Notes: a model not told the origin generated them from the sequence alone. DNA of 40,394 bases from Leptolyngbyaceae cyanobacterium MO_188.B28 (GCA_030065175.1 JASJDH010000017.1:1-40394), one strand, 5' to 3'. Positions 1 to 9,326 are shown, counted from the first letter of the stretch. Made by a program: numbers and translations.

Positions 1-216
1 AATCCACCGCCTGCTTACGCCTCCCGCAAGAAAAAAGAGCGCATCGATACCCGAATCGAGTTTTCAAAGGTTACTGTTTTCTTGTCTTGAGTCTCATCAG
101 TCTTAGAGTTTTCTGCACCACTAAGGTAACGTATCACAAGATCAATTCAACTCGCCTATCTAAAACCTCTCAATTCCTATTACTTCGGGAGTATAAGTTC
201 TAAGGGAGTATAAGCC

Positions 217-352
217 GTAGGGTGGGCATTGCCCACAACAATATTTATCACTATCCTACAGTTAATCAACTGACTATATATCCTGGCGGTGGGCATTGCT
301 GACTTTTAAATAATGTGTTGGTAATTGATACTTAAGGTGTTTCCCACCCTAC
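217..352. repeat. Palindromic MITE-like element with GTAGGGTGGG ends
   Basis: The left end GTAGGGTGGG (217-226) and the right end CCCACCCTAC (343-352) are perfect 10-bp inverted repeats. Inside, GGTGGGCATTGC occurs twice (about 221-232 and 288-299), the first inside the palindromic stretch GTGGGCATTGCCCAC. GTAGGGTGGGCATTGCCCAC-type repeats are common in cyanobacterial intergenic DNA from general knowledge. The rest of the first 390 bases shows no gene. A short direct repeat GGGAGTATAAG (188-198 and 204-214) lies just to the left. Confidence 0.55.
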
Positions 353-392
353 CTTCTCTTTCGGATCTTATCCACTAGATCTAACATTGAAA

Positions 393-761
393 TAAATAAT
401 AGTTAGATATGCTCCACAGTTAGAATTGTTGCAACGAACCACACTTACAATTACCCATACAGACATGAATACCACCTTGGAATCCTTAAGCAATGGTGCA
501 CCAATGGTGGCAATTCCGATTGCTAATGACCAACCCGGAGTAGCAGCATATATGACATGGACTGGGACTGGAGAAGTAGTTCCCCTGAAGCACTTAAGTA
601 TCTCCAGGCGGCGGAATGCGATCGAGCAAGTATTGACAATAGAGTCTTACAAAAAGAATGCTCTCAGCCAACAAGAGACAATTAAACGAGCCGAGGGAGT
701 CAAGAAAGTGGTTAAAATTATTGAACAGGTAGCATTTACAGGTAAGCCTATATTGGCTTAA
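393..761 (+). pseudogene. C-terminal remnant of a UGT-type glycosyltransferase
   Basis: The reading frame encodes about 120 residues running from APQLELL through THTDMNTTLESLSNGAPMVA to the stop at 761. This matches the UDP-sugar binding signature of the MGT/UGT (GT1) family, as in cyanobacterial zeaxanthin glucosyltransferase-like proteins. In intact members it is the C-terminal third of a protein of about 420 residues. An in-frame stop precedes it near 390 and no N-terminal domain can be found to the left, so this is a truncated gene. One signature residue is changed: the usual THAG/THGG reads THTD here, which also suggests decay. It is not expected to be active. A short expressed fragment cannot be excluded. 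Confidence 0.7.
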
Positions 762-814
762 AAGTAATAGTAATGGTTGTGCATTTATGTCAGCTTTAAT
801 TCCAGAAATTATAC

Positions 815-1440
815 TCCCAATTGGATGAAAATCTTTTACAAAAACAAAGAGGAAGTGGAGTTTTTATATGAAGAAATGCTCTTCTACTTCAAAAATTGAA
901 TTGAGTTGAATGAAGGCGATACAGTGTTTGATGTGGCAGCTAATATTGGCTTGTTCACACTATTTGCATCCCAGTTGTGCAATAACAATGCTAACATCTA
1001 CACCTTTGAACTGATTCAAGCAACTTTTGAAGTTCTCCAGCGTAATGTTCAACGCTTTAATCTAGAAAAAATAAAGGCATTTTCCTGCGGACTTTCGCTG
1101 AATTCTGAGACTGTAACTTTTGCTTTTTATCCTAACGCTAGCGGTTGGTCTACCCTATATCCAGATGATTCGGAAGAACAGCGAGACTCAATGAAAAAAG
1201 TGGTTCCTGATAATCTTAAACAGGCACTTTCTTTCATTCGTTGGCTACGCTAGCTTCCTCCCTTTATGCGTTCTTTTATTCTCGATAGTAAAATAGATAA
1301 AGCATTTCAAATGCAGCAAGTCATTTGTGAGTTAAGAACTGTATCGCAAATTATCCGCAAGCATAATATTCAGCAAATTGACTTGTTGAAAGTGGATGTG
1401 GAAAGAAGTGAATTGGATGTAATTTTAGGTATTCCCATCC
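815..1440 (+). pseudogene. FkbM-family methyltransferase, broken by in-frame stops
   Basis: One continuous frame reads as an FkbM-type SAM-dependent methyltransferase. The N-terminal part (PNWMKIFYKNKEEVEFLYEE) is followed by a TGA at 897-899. The SAM-binding motif I is next (GDTVFDVAANIGLFTLFA, usually DVGANIG), then a TAG at 1251-1253, then RTVSQIIRKHNIQQIDLLKVDVE. After DVILGI the similarity to the family stops and unrelated sequence follows. Because all pieces stay in the same frame, the damage is two nonsense mutations plus loss of the C-terminus. Such enzymes usually O-methylate sugars or polyketides. With the glycosyltransferase remnant beside it, this may be what is left of a glycan or secondary-metabolite cluster. 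Confidence 0.75.
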
Positions 1441-1563
1441 CCTCCAGCAGGTTCAATATAATTTCAGCGATTGCCGTTAACCCTTGCTTGCAACTAACGG
1501 GATGTCAATCTCTGGTTTCGTTTAGATGCTATCTGTCGCCGGTGACACTAGTCGTTAAGTGCT

Positions 1564-2532
1564 TTAGGAGATAGGCGCTTGAACTTTAGCGTCAGTCAGT
1601 TCTTGGGTGGCGGCGTTACTAGAACGGGCTAGATAAATGCCGGTTAGGACAACGGCAAACCCCACCCAAGTGATAGGACTTAGGCGTTCTAGAAAAATAA
1701 CCCAGGCCAACAGAGCGCTGACAATGGGTTCTAGGAGCAAAAAGAGGGCGACGAAACTCGAAGACAACTTGTCCATGCAATCCGCTAACAGACGCTGGCC
1801 AAACCCTTCACAGAGCAATCCCAATCCTAAGACAGCGAGAATCGCAACCTTGCTTGTGGGAAACAATTGCCCTTCTGTGATCGCCACCACCGGTAAAAGC
1901 AACAGACTGCCGATCGCGCCCCGCCAAAGCAAGATCGTGGTGGCGGAAAACCGATTCCGGAGTTGCTCAATGATCAGAAAATAAGTTCCTAGAAATACCG
2001 CGGACAATAGGGCGTAAATATCCCCGATTAAGAATCCCTCCGCCCCATTGAGATCCTCCAAACCCAGCGCGATCGCGCCCGATAATGCGAGCGTCATCCC
2101 GATCATAAACTTAGCGTCAAACCGTTTGCCCAAGAATAACAAACTCCCCAAGCTGGTAAAGAGAGGCGTGAGGTTATTCAACAACATGCACTTAGCGACC
2201 GTCGTATATTCCAGCGAGATCGCCCAGAGTCCTAAAGAAATGATTGAGATAATCCCAACACTCATCAGGAGAAGCCACTGTTGGAGCGTTAGGGGGGCTT
2301 GATCGCTAACCTCCGGTTCTTTAGAGAACCGCTGACCGACCGCGCGACCAACTCCAAATATCATTACAAAAATAAACAAACGGTTAAAGACTGTTGCGTT
2401 GGCGCCCAATTCAGTCTCACTGAAGCGAATGAAAATTGGGGCGAAGGAGATCGACAGAAGCGCTATGCATAGGGTGACAATGGCGATTAAATAGGATCGA
2501 TCTTCGCGGGGTTGAGATATGTCCTGTTGCAT
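1564..2532 (-). CDS. DMT-superfamily (EamA) transporter
   Basis: The 322-residue protein is almost entirely hydrophobic, with about ten predicted membrane helices arranged as two EamA repeats. The first repeat covers roughly residues 15-145 and the second about 160-300. FIRFSETELGAN near the N-terminus and LLEPIVSALLAW in the second repeat are typical of drug/metabolite exporters of this superfamily. The substrate cannot be told from sequence. The ATG at 2532 is preferred; the frame also has a TTG nine bases upstream (2541). No strong Shine-Dalgarno sequence is seen. It stands alone, with degenerate genes downstream and a long non-coding gap upstream. Confidence 0.88.
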   Translation of the reverse strand: MQQDISQPREDRSYLIAIVTLCIALLSISFAPIFIRFSETELGANATVFNRLFIFVMIFGVGRAVGQRFSKEPEVSDQAPLTLQQWLLLMSVGIISIISLGLWAISLEYTTVAKCMLLNNLTPLFTSLGSLLFLGKRFDAKFMIGMTLALSGAIALGLEDLNGAEGFLIGDIYALLSAVFLGTYFLIIEQLRNRFSATTILLWRGAIGSLLLLPVVAITEGQLFPTSKVAILAVLGLGLLCEGFGQRLLADCMDKLSSSFVALFLLLEPIVSALLAWVIFLERLSPITWVGFAVVLTGIYLARSSNAATQELTDAKVQAPIS

Positions 2533-2960
2533 GATGCACAAATGGGGGCTAATGAAGAGGGGCTAGCGGGCGGCTATCAAATCAGTAGCCGTCGATTGAT
2601 TTTCCATTAGCGCATCAGTCGGGAAGGAGGAATGTGTTACAAGCTACAGTTTAAGGAGCAGAGGGAGCAGGGGGAATTGATCAGATAAAGGAGCAGGTAA
2701 AGCCCATGCACGCCCAACTTCACCTATCACGGAGGGTGCGATCGCGCCACATACTGCCAGAACCCATCAAATCGTAGACAGGCTTCTCTACACTTTCCCG
2801 ATTCAAGTCTAAATTAAAACCCTACCTGTGTTTGACGCACAGTAACATAGCACATCGTTTGCGGCAATTAGTGAATAGCGCGAAGGGTATTGAACAGGCC
2901 ATATTCACCTGTCAATGTCAATTGTTCGTAGTAGCACGTTGGACAGAGGGTTGTTTAAGG
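2533..2960. other. Non-coding gap between the DMT transporter and the amt region
   Basis: I see no convincing gene here. It includes a purine-rich stretch near 2650-2700 with repeated GGAGCAG words and a HIP1 site near 2740. It presumably contains the promoter of the DMT transporter, which reads leftward. Confidence 0.4.
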
Positions 2961-2969
2961 AGAAATCAA

Positions 2970-3104
2970 ATGCATCAAGTAGGGCTCCCGTTGAACACCA
3001 TGCAAACACCCCCAGAAAAGCAACTTTCCCTAGAGATAGTACAGTCAGAAATGAGCCGCCTCATTAACGCCAACTTTGTCGAATCGCTGCGAGAATATGG
3101 TTAA
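2970..3104 (+). CDS. Possible 44-residue small protein
   Basis: A short open frame starts with ATG seven bases after a strong Shine-Dalgarno match (AAGGAGA, 2957-2963). It encodes a peptide of 44 residues, mixed charged and polar, with no membrane segment: MHQVGLPLNT at the start and ESLREYG at the end. I do not recognise it. The main support is the ribosome binding site. It lies downstream of, and convergent with, the ammonium transporter gene. It could be a chance frame. Confidence 0.3.
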   Translation: MHQVGLPLNTMQTPPEKQLSLEIVQSEMSRLINANFVESLREYG

Positions 3105-3162
3105 AGCGCTGTTGCTCATTGGTTTGTTAACAGTCTTGTTTGGATGGGAATCGTCGATGGGA

Positions 3163-4614
3163 TTAATACCCCTCCATATCACTGGCTTCCTTATGAAAGC
3201 CGCCGTAAGCTTCTATGCCATGTTCTCCAATATCCAAACCCACCATTTCTTCCTCAGGGGTTACCCGAAGACCCAGGGTGCTTCTCAAAATTTGCCAGAA
3301 GATTGAACTGAGGATAACGGTAAATAGGCCAATGACGCCTACCCCCATCAGCTGAACCATAAATTGGTGTACGCCCGCCTTTTCCAAATCAAAAATACCC
3401 ACAGCCAAGGTGCCCCAGATACCGCAAACCAAGTGAACCGAGAGCGCCCCCACCGGATCATCAATCCTGACACTGTCGAAAAAGCTGACCGCAAAAACTA
3501 CGATGGCGCCAGCGATCAAGCCAATGAGTACAGCGCCTTGATAGGAAACACTGGCGCATCCAGCAGTGATACTGACCAGACCGGCCAGAATACCATTAAT
3601 GAGCATGGAAAGATCCGGCTTACCAAAGACTCGCCAAGAGGTGACCGTCGCCGCGACGCCGCCCGCCGCCGCCGCCAGATTAGTGGTTGTTGCAATGTAG
3701 GGAACAGCCGTGTTGGCGGCCAGTGCCGACCCAGGGTTGAAACCAAACCAGCCAATCCACAAAATCAAACATCCCAGGGTGGAAATACTCATATTGTGGC
3801 CGGGAATGGCTCTAACCTGGTTATTCTGAAATTTGCCAATCCGAGGCCCCAGAAATGCAGCCCCCATTAGCCCCGCCCAACCGCCGACCGAGTGCACGAC
3901 GGTAGAGCCTGCAAAGTCAATAAAGCCGATTTCACTGAGCCAGCCGCCGCCCCACACCCAATGGCCGGTGATGGGATAAGAGAACCCGGTGATCAACAGA
4001 CTAAAAATAAAGAAAGAACTGAACTGGATCCGTTCAGCCACACAACCCGACACGATGGTCGCCGCTGTTCCAGCAAAGGCTGCCTGGAACAAGAAAAATG
4101 TGGTGACGGTAAGGTTCGGATTCAGCCTATCTATGCCATAGGTTGAGATATCCCCGCTACTGAGAAAGAAGCCGCCGGAGCCGATCAATCCAGAGCCGCC
4201 GCCGAACATTAAAGAGAAGCCGATCGCCCAGAAGGACAGAGTGGTCAAGGCAAATACGATCAGGTTTTTGGCAAGAATATTAACCGCGTTCTTCCGCCGA
4301 CAAAATCCGGTTTCTAACATGCCAAAGCCAGCATTCATAAAAATAACGAGAATGGCGGCCACCAGAACCCAGATGTTATCTAAAACAGCCTTTACCCCCT
4401 CTGTGGTGAGGGATCTATCCTGGGCATGGGCGGCGGCAACCCAGCTAACGACAATTGCAAGGGCAAGTGGAATGCAAGCGAGCCAACTCCACAAGACTCT
4501 TTTACCCAAACAGTTTTCAAGTATATCGGTCAATGAAGGCGCGTAAACACGCCGACTCAACCCTATAGGACGCCCCTGAGACTTCGTTTTTTTACGGTGC
4601 GCTAGTCTAGACAT
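3163..4614 (-). CDS. amt: Ammonium transporter Amt
   Basis: Amt/MEP/Rh-family channel of 483 residues that moves ammonium across the membrane. An N-terminal hydrophobic segment ending AAAHAQ looks like a signal peptide and is followed by about 11 membrane helices. Family hallmarks include [20 protein letters not shown] in the first helical region, [13 protein letters not shown] with the first pore histidine, and [13 protein letters not shown] with the second. The C-terminal tail [14 protein letters not shown] is the conserved cytoplasmic tail that responds to PII signalling proteins. The ATG at 4614 is chosen because the homologous part begins there; the frame remains open to a TTG at 4653. 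No GTA-N8-TAC NtcA box was found upstream. A MITE-like element (4686-4831) lies within the upstream region and may have displaced the promoter. Confidence 0.95.
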   Translation of the reverse strand: MSRLAHRKKTKSQGRPIGLSRRVYAPSLTDILENCLGKRVLWSWLACIPLALAIVVSWVAAAHAQDRSLTTEGVKAVLDNIWVLVAAILVIFMNAGFGMLETGFCRRKNAVNILAKNLIVFALTTLSFWAIGFSLMFGGGSGLIGSGGFFLSSGDISTYGIDRLNPNLTVTTFFLFQAAFAGTAATIVSGCVAERIQFSSFFIFSLLITGFSYPITGHWVWGGGWLSEIGFIDFAGSTVVHSVGGWAGLMGAAFLGPRIGKFQNNQVRAIPGHNMSISTLGCLILWIGWFGFNPGSALAANTAVPYIATTTNLAAAAGGVAATVTSWRVFGKPDLSMLINGILAGLVSITAGCASVSYQGAVLIGLIAGAIVVFAVSFFDSVRIDDPVGALSVHLVCGIWGTLAVGIFDLEKAGVHQFMVQLMGVGVIGLFTVILSSIFWQILRSTLGLRVTPEEEMVGLDIGEHGIEAYGGFHKEASDMEGY

Positions 4615-4685
4615 CGTCAATAGACGTTCCTTCAATGCAGTTTTGGATAGCAATTACGGACTTATGTTGAAGGTGTGTAATTATG

Positions 4686-4831
4686 GGGCTCCAACTTAAA
4701 GCGGGACAATCCAGTAGAGAAGGAAAACAGAAGTCAGAAGTCAGAAGTCAGAAGTCAGTCAAGAACTGGATTCTGTCTCCTGTCTCCTGTTTTCTTGCCC
4801 CGTTAGAATGTCCCGACTTAAGTTGATACCC
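4686..4831. repeat. MITE-like palindromic element, copy A
   Basis: Imperfect terminal inverted repeats: GGGCTCCAACTTAAAGCGGG at the left, and TGTCCCGACTTAAGTTGATA then CCC at the right. The core holds AGAAGTC tandem repeats and TTCTGTCTCCTGTCTCCTG. The copy at 9604-9750 is its reverse complement along almost the whole length, down to the flanking TACCCTAATT. It sits between the amt start and the pstB stop. No open frame of useful length is present, so it would have to be moved by a transposase encoded elsewhere. Confidence 0.75.
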
Positions 4832-4920
4832 TAATTAAGTCCTCTAGTTGAATCCTCTGACGAATGAATTTAAATTAAAGAGCCCATAAAATCTAACTAT
4901 TGTTCCGTAAAGAAGCATTT

Positions 4921-5745
4921 CTATCCCCGCACGCCATTGATATAGGCGGCTGTAATCGAACTCTTTGGGGCTTCAAAAATTTCTTGAACGGATCCGGTTT
5001 CAATCAACCGCCCGCTGTTTTGCTGGAGCCAGAACAAAGCGACATTATCGGCAATGCGGCGGGCCTGGGCCAAGTTGTGGGTAACGACCAGGATGGTGTA
5101 GCGCGATCGCAGTCCAGCAATCAAGTCTTCCACAATCCCGCTAGAGATCGGGTCCAGGGCGCTACAGGGCTCATCCATTAGCAGCGCTTCCGGCTGCAGC
5201 GCTAACGCGCGGGCGATGCAAAGCCGCTGTTGTTGTCCGCCTGAAAGGGATTGGGCGGGAGCCTTAAGGCGATCTTTAACTTCATCCCATAGCCCCACAT
5301 CTTGCAGCGCTGTCTCCACAATCTCGTCTATCTGCGCCCGGTCCCGCACCCCATGCTCCCGTAGCGGAAAGGCTAAATTCCGCCAAATTGACAACGGAAA
5401 GGGATTGGGTTTCTGCAAAATCATTCCCACCCGGCGGCGGAGGGCCGTAGTATCCGTTTTAGCGTCCAGCACATCTAAGTTTCCTAATCGAATGCGGCCT
5501 GTGACGCGGCAATTGGAAATGAGATCGGTGAGGCGGTTGAGACAGGTTAAGAAGCTGCTCTTGCCACATCCCGAAGGCCCCACCAGAGAGGTGATCTGGC
5601 CCGCTGGAATGGCTAAATTCACCTGCTCAAAGGCGGGCTGAGGGCCGTAGTAAAGGCTCAGTTGCTCTGTGCAAATAAACGGAGACGATGAATCGGGGTG
5701 TTGGGACGTCGGGGAGGTCTCGAATTTGGGGTAGAGGGTGGTCAT
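4921..5745 (-). CDS. pstB: Phosphate ABC transporter ATP-binding protein PstB
   Basis: ATPase of 274 residues that powers the PstSCAB high-affinity phosphate importer on the cytoplasmic side of the membrane. The Walker A motif GPSGCGKSS, ABC signature LSGGQQQR and Walker B ALLMDEPCSALDP are all intact. The family marker QKPNPFPLSIWRNLAFPLR follows the Q-loop. It has an N-terminal extension of about 25 residues rich in Ser and Pro. It is the last gene of the arsM-pstS-pstC-pstA-pstB operon, 22 bases after pstA. Copy A of the MITE-like element follows downstream. Confidence 0.96.
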   Translation of the reverse strand: MTTLYPKFETSPTSQHPDSSSPFICTEQLSLYYGPQPAFEQVNLAIPAGQITSLVGPSGCGKSSFLTCLNRLTDLISNCRVTGRIRLGNLDVLDAKTDTTALRRRVGMILQKPNPFPLSIWRNLAFPLREHGVRDRAQIDEIVETALQDVGLWDEVKDRLKAPAQSLSGGQQQRLCIARALALQPEALLMDEPCSALDPISSGIVEDLIAGLRSRYTILVVTHNLAQARRIADNVALFWLQQNSGRLIETGSVQEIFEAPKSSITAAYINGVRG

Positions 5746-5767
5746 GGGAATTTGGCAAGCAGGTCAA

Positions 5768-6646
5768 TTAACGCCAATGAAAACCGCTCTGAAAACTAAG
5801 CCGTCGACCAATCCAGTTGGCGGCTCCATTGAGCAGAATCAATAGGACTACTAAAACCAGAGCGGAACCGTAGGCTGGGGCGTCGCCGCCGGGGACATTC
5901 ATCGACAAGTCAAAAATATGCACGGAGAGGGCCCGGCCTGAGTCTAGCAAGGAAGTGGGCATCCGATCGACATAGCCGCTGGTGAAGATTAGGGCGGCGG
6001 TTTCAGCGATCGCGCGGCCAATTCCCAGCACCAGGCCCACGACGATACCTGGGACGGCTGCCGGTAAGAGCAAATGCCAAAGGGTCGCAGTGCGGGAGAG
6101 TCCCAGGGAGGCGGCGCTAAGGCGGTAGTCGGCCGGGACGGCGCGAAAGCCTTCCTCTGCTGAGCGGATCAGAATCGGGAGGACCATGCAAGCCAGGGTC
6201 AGCCCGCCTGAAAGGATGGAGAATCCCAACCCTAGAGTTTGGGCGAAGAAGGTGTAGCCAAACAGTCCGAATACGATGGAGGGTACGCCGGACAGGATGT
6301 CTAAACTCCGCCGCACCAGGCGGCCAAAGCCGTTGTCAGCGGCCGTAAATTCAGATAGAAAGACGGCGGTTCCTAAGCCCAAGGGCAGGGAAACCGAGAG
6401 ACAGACGACCAGAATCAACCCAGTGGAAACCAAAATTGGACCGATGCCCCCGTCCCGTCCGGCGTTTTGGGGCGGCAGGGTAAGAAAGTCCCAGGAAATT
6501 TGTCCGGCGCCGCGCCAGAGGATATCCCCCATGATCCAGGCGAAGATCGCGGTGATGATCAGGGCGACAGACCAAACCCCAAAGGCCGATAGGCGGTCTA
6601 GCCATGGGGAGCGGCTTGGCGAGGAGCGCTGAAGCGGTTTAGCCAT
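5768..6646 (-). CDS. pstA: Phosphate ABC transporter permease PstA
   Basis: Permease subunit of 292 residues with about six membrane helices. The binding-protein-dependent permease loop is visible as AASLGLSRTATLWHLLLPAA followed by GIVVGLVLGIGRAIAETAAL, the EAA-type contact site for PstB. The ATG at 6646 is chosen because it follows a near-ideal ribosome site (GGAGGAG) and overlaps the pstC stop by 8 bases (ATGGCTAA), a layout that indicates translational coupling. The N-terminus is basic (MAKPLQRSSPS). Confidence 0.95.
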   Translation of the reverse strand: MAKPLQRSSPSRSPWLDRLSAFGVWSVALIITAIFAWIMGDILWRGAGQISWDFLTLPPQNAGRDGGIGPILVSTGLILVVCLSVSLPLGLGTAVFLSEFTAADNGFGRLVRRSLDILSGVPSIVFGLFGYTFFAQTLGLGFSILSGGLTLACMVLPILIRSAEEGFRAVPADYRLSAASLGLSRTATLWHLLLPAAVPGIVVGLVLGIGRAIAETAALIFTSGYVDRMPTSLLDSGRALSVHIFDLSMNVPGGDAPAYGSALVLVVLLILLNGAANWIGRRLSFQSGFHWR

Positions 6647-7541
6647 GGTTCTCCTCCGGCGCGATCGCATCGGCGACAATCACCAAAGCCGTCACCAACC
6701 CCATTAGAATTAAACCGCTGACGAACAGGGCGGAGCGATGATCCCCCAAGGCGTAGGCCATTTCCAAGGCGATATTGGCGGTGAGGGTGCGAATCGGATC
6801 AAATATGCTCTGAGGCGTCTGGACCACATTGCCGCAGACCATCAGAATCGCCATGGTTTCCCCTAAGGCTCGTCCAGTTTCCAGGATGACGCCCGTCAAT
6901 AGCCCCGATTTGGCGGCGGGAATCACCACCCCCCAAATCGTCCCCCAGCGGGACAACCCCAGAGACGCCGCGCCTTGCAGATAGGCGGGGGGAACCTTGG
7001 CGAAACTTGCGTCTGCGGTCAACGCAACCGTCGGCAGAATCATCATCGTCAGAATTAACATCCCAGCCAGTAGACTCGGCCCCGGCGGATGCAGCCGCCC
7101 AATTAGGGGAACCAGCGTCACCAGCCCCCAAAATCCATAGACCACCGAAGGAATCCCCGCCAGTAACTCAATCAGCCGTCGATACAGCAAGGCAATCCCG
7201 GCAGGGGCGTAGTATTGACAAAACATGGCCGACAAGATTCCTAGCGGTGTGGCCAACAGGACAGACCCGGCGGCGGCGAATAGGGTTCCCCAGAGCATAG
7301 GAGCCAGATTATACAGGGCTTCTGTTGGATTCCAAGCCGGGTCTGTGAAAAATGGCAAGAATCCCACTTTCTGCAGCACGGGCAGCGTTTCCCCAATTAG
7401 AAAGGCCGCAATCAGCAGCACCAGAGCGCCCGCGATCGCGGCGATCGCCTGCAAGCTCCAAACCAAAATCCGATCAACGGAGAGTTTGGGCCAACTCTTT
7501 CCTCTGAACGGGGACGAAGTTTTGGGCTTTGATGATGTCAT
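6639..7541 (-). CDS. pstC: Phosphate ABC transporter permease PstC
   Basis: Second membrane subunit of the Pst importer, about 300 residues. It shows IPSVVYGFWGLVTLVP and the permease contact loop GAASLGLSRWGTIWGVVIPA followed by GRALGETMAILMVCGN. The start is uncertain. ATG 7541 gives a 68-base overlap with pstS. A TTG at 7466 would remove the overlap but would also remove the usual cytoplasmic N-terminus. PstC pairs with PstA to form the translocation path. Confidence 0.94.
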   Translation of the reverse strand: MTSSKPKTSSPFRGKSWPKLSVDRILVWSLQAIAAIAGALVLLIAAFLIGETLPVLQKVGFLPFFTDPAWNPTEALYNLAPMLWGTLFAAAGSVLLATPLGILSAMFCQYYAPAGIALLYRRLIELLAGIPSVVYGFWGLVTLVPLIGRLHPPGPSLLAGMLILTMMILPTVALTADASFAKVPPAYLQGAASLGLSRWGTIWGVVIPAAKSGLLTGVILETGRALGETMAILMVCGNVVQTPQSIFDPIRTLTANIALEMAYALGDHRSALFVSGLILMGLVTALVIVADAIAPEENHG

Positions 7542-8364
7542 GAACGTCTTCAGACTGTGCAAACTGGATGAATTCCTGCGTCAACCCTGACGGGGGATTA
7601 GCGGTGACTAACGTCAGCGGGCGAGCCAGTGGAAAACTGCCATCTTGAACGGTTTCTACAGTCGCCTCGACGCCGCCCACTGGCAGCAAATGAATCGGAG
7701 CGCCCTGGCCGATGTCGTACTCAGCCGCCCCGATGGAGACGTAGCCAATGGCGTTAGCATTTCCGGCAACGGTTTTGATCCCCTGTTGATTGTCGCCAAT
7801 GATCACGTCTGCCTGGATTTGAGAGTTTTGTAGCTGGAAATAACTGAGAAACAACTCCAGGGTCGACCGTCCCTCCGCTTTATTCACCACCGTAATGGGC
7901 GCGTCTTCACCGCCCACTTCTCGCCAGTTCTGGATTTGATTGGTATAGATATCCACCAGCTGGCGATCGCTAATGGCGCCGACCGAATTGGCTTTATTGA
8001 TAATGACGCCAATCCCATCCTGGGCGATCACAAAGCCTTGAAAGTCATCGGTTTCTTCCGGCTTCAAGGCTCGGGAAATCATGCCAATATCCGCTAGCCT
8101 CTGTTTAGCGTCCGCCAGTCCTCGGGAGGATCCCCCTGTTTGAACATCGATTCGAACGCTAGGATGCTCAGCCTCAAAGCGTTTGGCGATTTCGCCCACC
8201 AAGGGGGCGACGGTGCTTGACCCCGTCAAGATCAATTTACCAGTTAACCCATCTGACGATGGCGCCGTCCCCTGGGGAGATGAGGAACAAGCCTGGACTC
8301 CAAAACTAGCGGCCAGGCTGACGATAAAGGCGGCGAAATACCCTCGATTTCGCATTAACCTCAT
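7474..8364 (-). CDS. pstS: Phosphate-binding lipoprotein PstS
   Basis: Periplasmic phosphate-binding protein, 296 residues. It has a lipoprotein-type signal peptide (hydrophobic AAFIVSLAASF then GVQAC, modified Cys at residue 26; the -2 residue is Gln, slightly off consensus). The PstS signature LTGSSTVAPLVGEI, which contacts phosphate, is present, as is TGGSSRGLADAKQ. The ATG shares one base with the stop of arsM (TAATG), so the two are translationally coupled. Whether this PstS discriminates arsenate from phosphate cannot be told by eye, though the neighbour makes the question relevant. Confidence 0.95.
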   Translation of the reverse strand: MRLMRNRGYFAAFIVSLAASFGVQACSSSPQGTAPSSDGLTGKLILTGSSTVAPLVGEIAKRFEAEHPSVRIDVQTGGSSRGLADAKQRLADIGMISRALKPEETDDFQGFVIAQDGIGVIINKANSVGAISDRQLVDIYTNQIQNWREVGGEDAPITVVNKAEGRSTLELFLSYFQLQNSQIQADVIIGDNQQGIKTVAGNANAIGYVSIGAAEYDIGQGAPIHLLPVGGVEATVETVQDGSFPLARPLTLVTANPPSGLTQEFIQFAQSEDVHDIIKAQNFVPVQRKELAQTLR

Positions 8365-9326
8365 TAGCAGCAGCCTCCACCGTCATAGTGCCAGGTGGAA
8401 TCCGTCACCAGGATTTCCTCAAATTTCCCCAATTTGCCTGCGGTCTTGTCGCACACCGCCAGAGGAACACCGGGTTGCAGAATGTGGCCGACCTGGTCGT
8501 CAAAATAGTCTTCCGCGCCTGCATAGACAGCCGTTTTACCGGTGAAAACGCAGGGACCATCTTCCGGAATCACCACCTTGAAGGAGACGGAATCCAGACT
8601 CTCTAGCAGCAAATGCTCCTCTAGCTCGTAATTTTTCTGATCCAGGAGTCGATAGGGGCGGCGCGCCCGCACTTCCACTTGGCCAAACCCAGCTCTAACA
8701 ATCCGCTGAACGTATTGTTCATAGGTCAGGGCGCCAGAAAGGCACATCGCCCGCAACCGTTCATCCTGCTGTAGATGGAGCGGGATGGAACGGGTGGCGA
8801 TTGGATCGCTCATGACTAAGCGGCCGCCGGGTTTCAACACCCGATAAGCTTCCTGCAGCGCTTTAGATAAGTCTTCCGGTTCAAAGATATTGAACAGGCA
8901 GTTCTGCGCCACCACATCTACGGAATCGTCTGGAACGGGCAGGTCGAAAGCGTCGCCAGCCTTTATGATGACAAAGCTGGGATCAAACCAAGCATTCTCT
9001 TCAGCAGCGATTGACAAGTTACGGGCCGCCGCTTGCCGCATCGAGTCGACGGGATCGATGGCGACAACCGCCCCCGGTCGACGGGAGAAATAAGCAAACT
9101 GTAAGGCTTCCAGCCCTCCGCCAACCCCAACGTATAGAACGGTGGGTTCTCCAGAGAGCTCAGCTGGGTGAACAGTCGTTCCGCAGCCGTAATTCATTTC
9201 CTGCATCGATGCGGGAATTTCCAGTCCAGGCAGCTGGAGGGGCGTACTCTGGACACAGCACAATCCCACTGAGGGGGTTTCTGCAACTTCGGTGTAAAAA
9301 TCGGCAACGGTTTCTAAGTACGTCAC
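8364..9326 (-). CDS. arsM: Arsenite S-adenosylmethionine methyltransferase ArsM
   Basis: Methyltransferase of 320 residues. The SAM-binding motif I is VLYVGVGGGLEALQFA (64-79) and motif II/III follows as SVDVVAQNCLFNIFEPEDL and YRVLKPGGRLVMSDP. Conserved cysteines expected to bind As(III) are visible at C48 (NYGCG), C143 (QNCLFN) and C195 (AMCLSGAL), with an early CC pair at 23-24 and a C-terminal GGGCC. This is the type named as the arsenite methyltransferase of arsenosugar biosynthesis. It would turn arsenite into methylated species in the cytoplasm. The start is GTG with a GAGG site seven bases ahead. It leads the pst operon. No adjacent arsenosugar radical-SAM enzyme (ArsS) or ArsR is present in this window. 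Confidence 0.9.
   Translation of the reverse strand: MTYLETVADFYTEVAETPSVGLCCVQSTPLQLPGLEIPASMQEMNYGCGTTVHPAELSGEPTVLYVGVGGGLEALQFAYFSRRPGAVVAIDPVDSMRQAAARNLSIAAEENAWFDPSFVIIKAGDAFDLPVPDDSVDVVAQNCLFNIFEPEDLSKALQEAYRVLKPGGRLVMSDPIATRSIPLHLQQDERLRAMCLSGALTYEQYVQRIVRAGFGQVEVRARRPYRLLDQKNYELEEHLLLESLDSVSFKVVIPEDGPCVFTGKTAVYAGAEDYFDDQVGHILQPGVPLAVCDKTAGKLGKFEEILVTDSTWHYDGGGCC

Noticed and set aside
3076-3306. Hydrophobic 76-codon frame overlapping the end of amt
   Set aside because: Much of it is the reverse complement of the amt coding end; no ribosome site and no family match.
3364-3870. Open frame of 168 codons opposite the amt gene
   Set aside because: It lies wholly antisense to a clear ammonium transporter and has no recognisable domain; it is a composition shadow.
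4615-4920. Search for an NtcA site (GTA-N8-TAC) before amt
   Set aside because: No match was found by eye, although nitrogen control would be expected.
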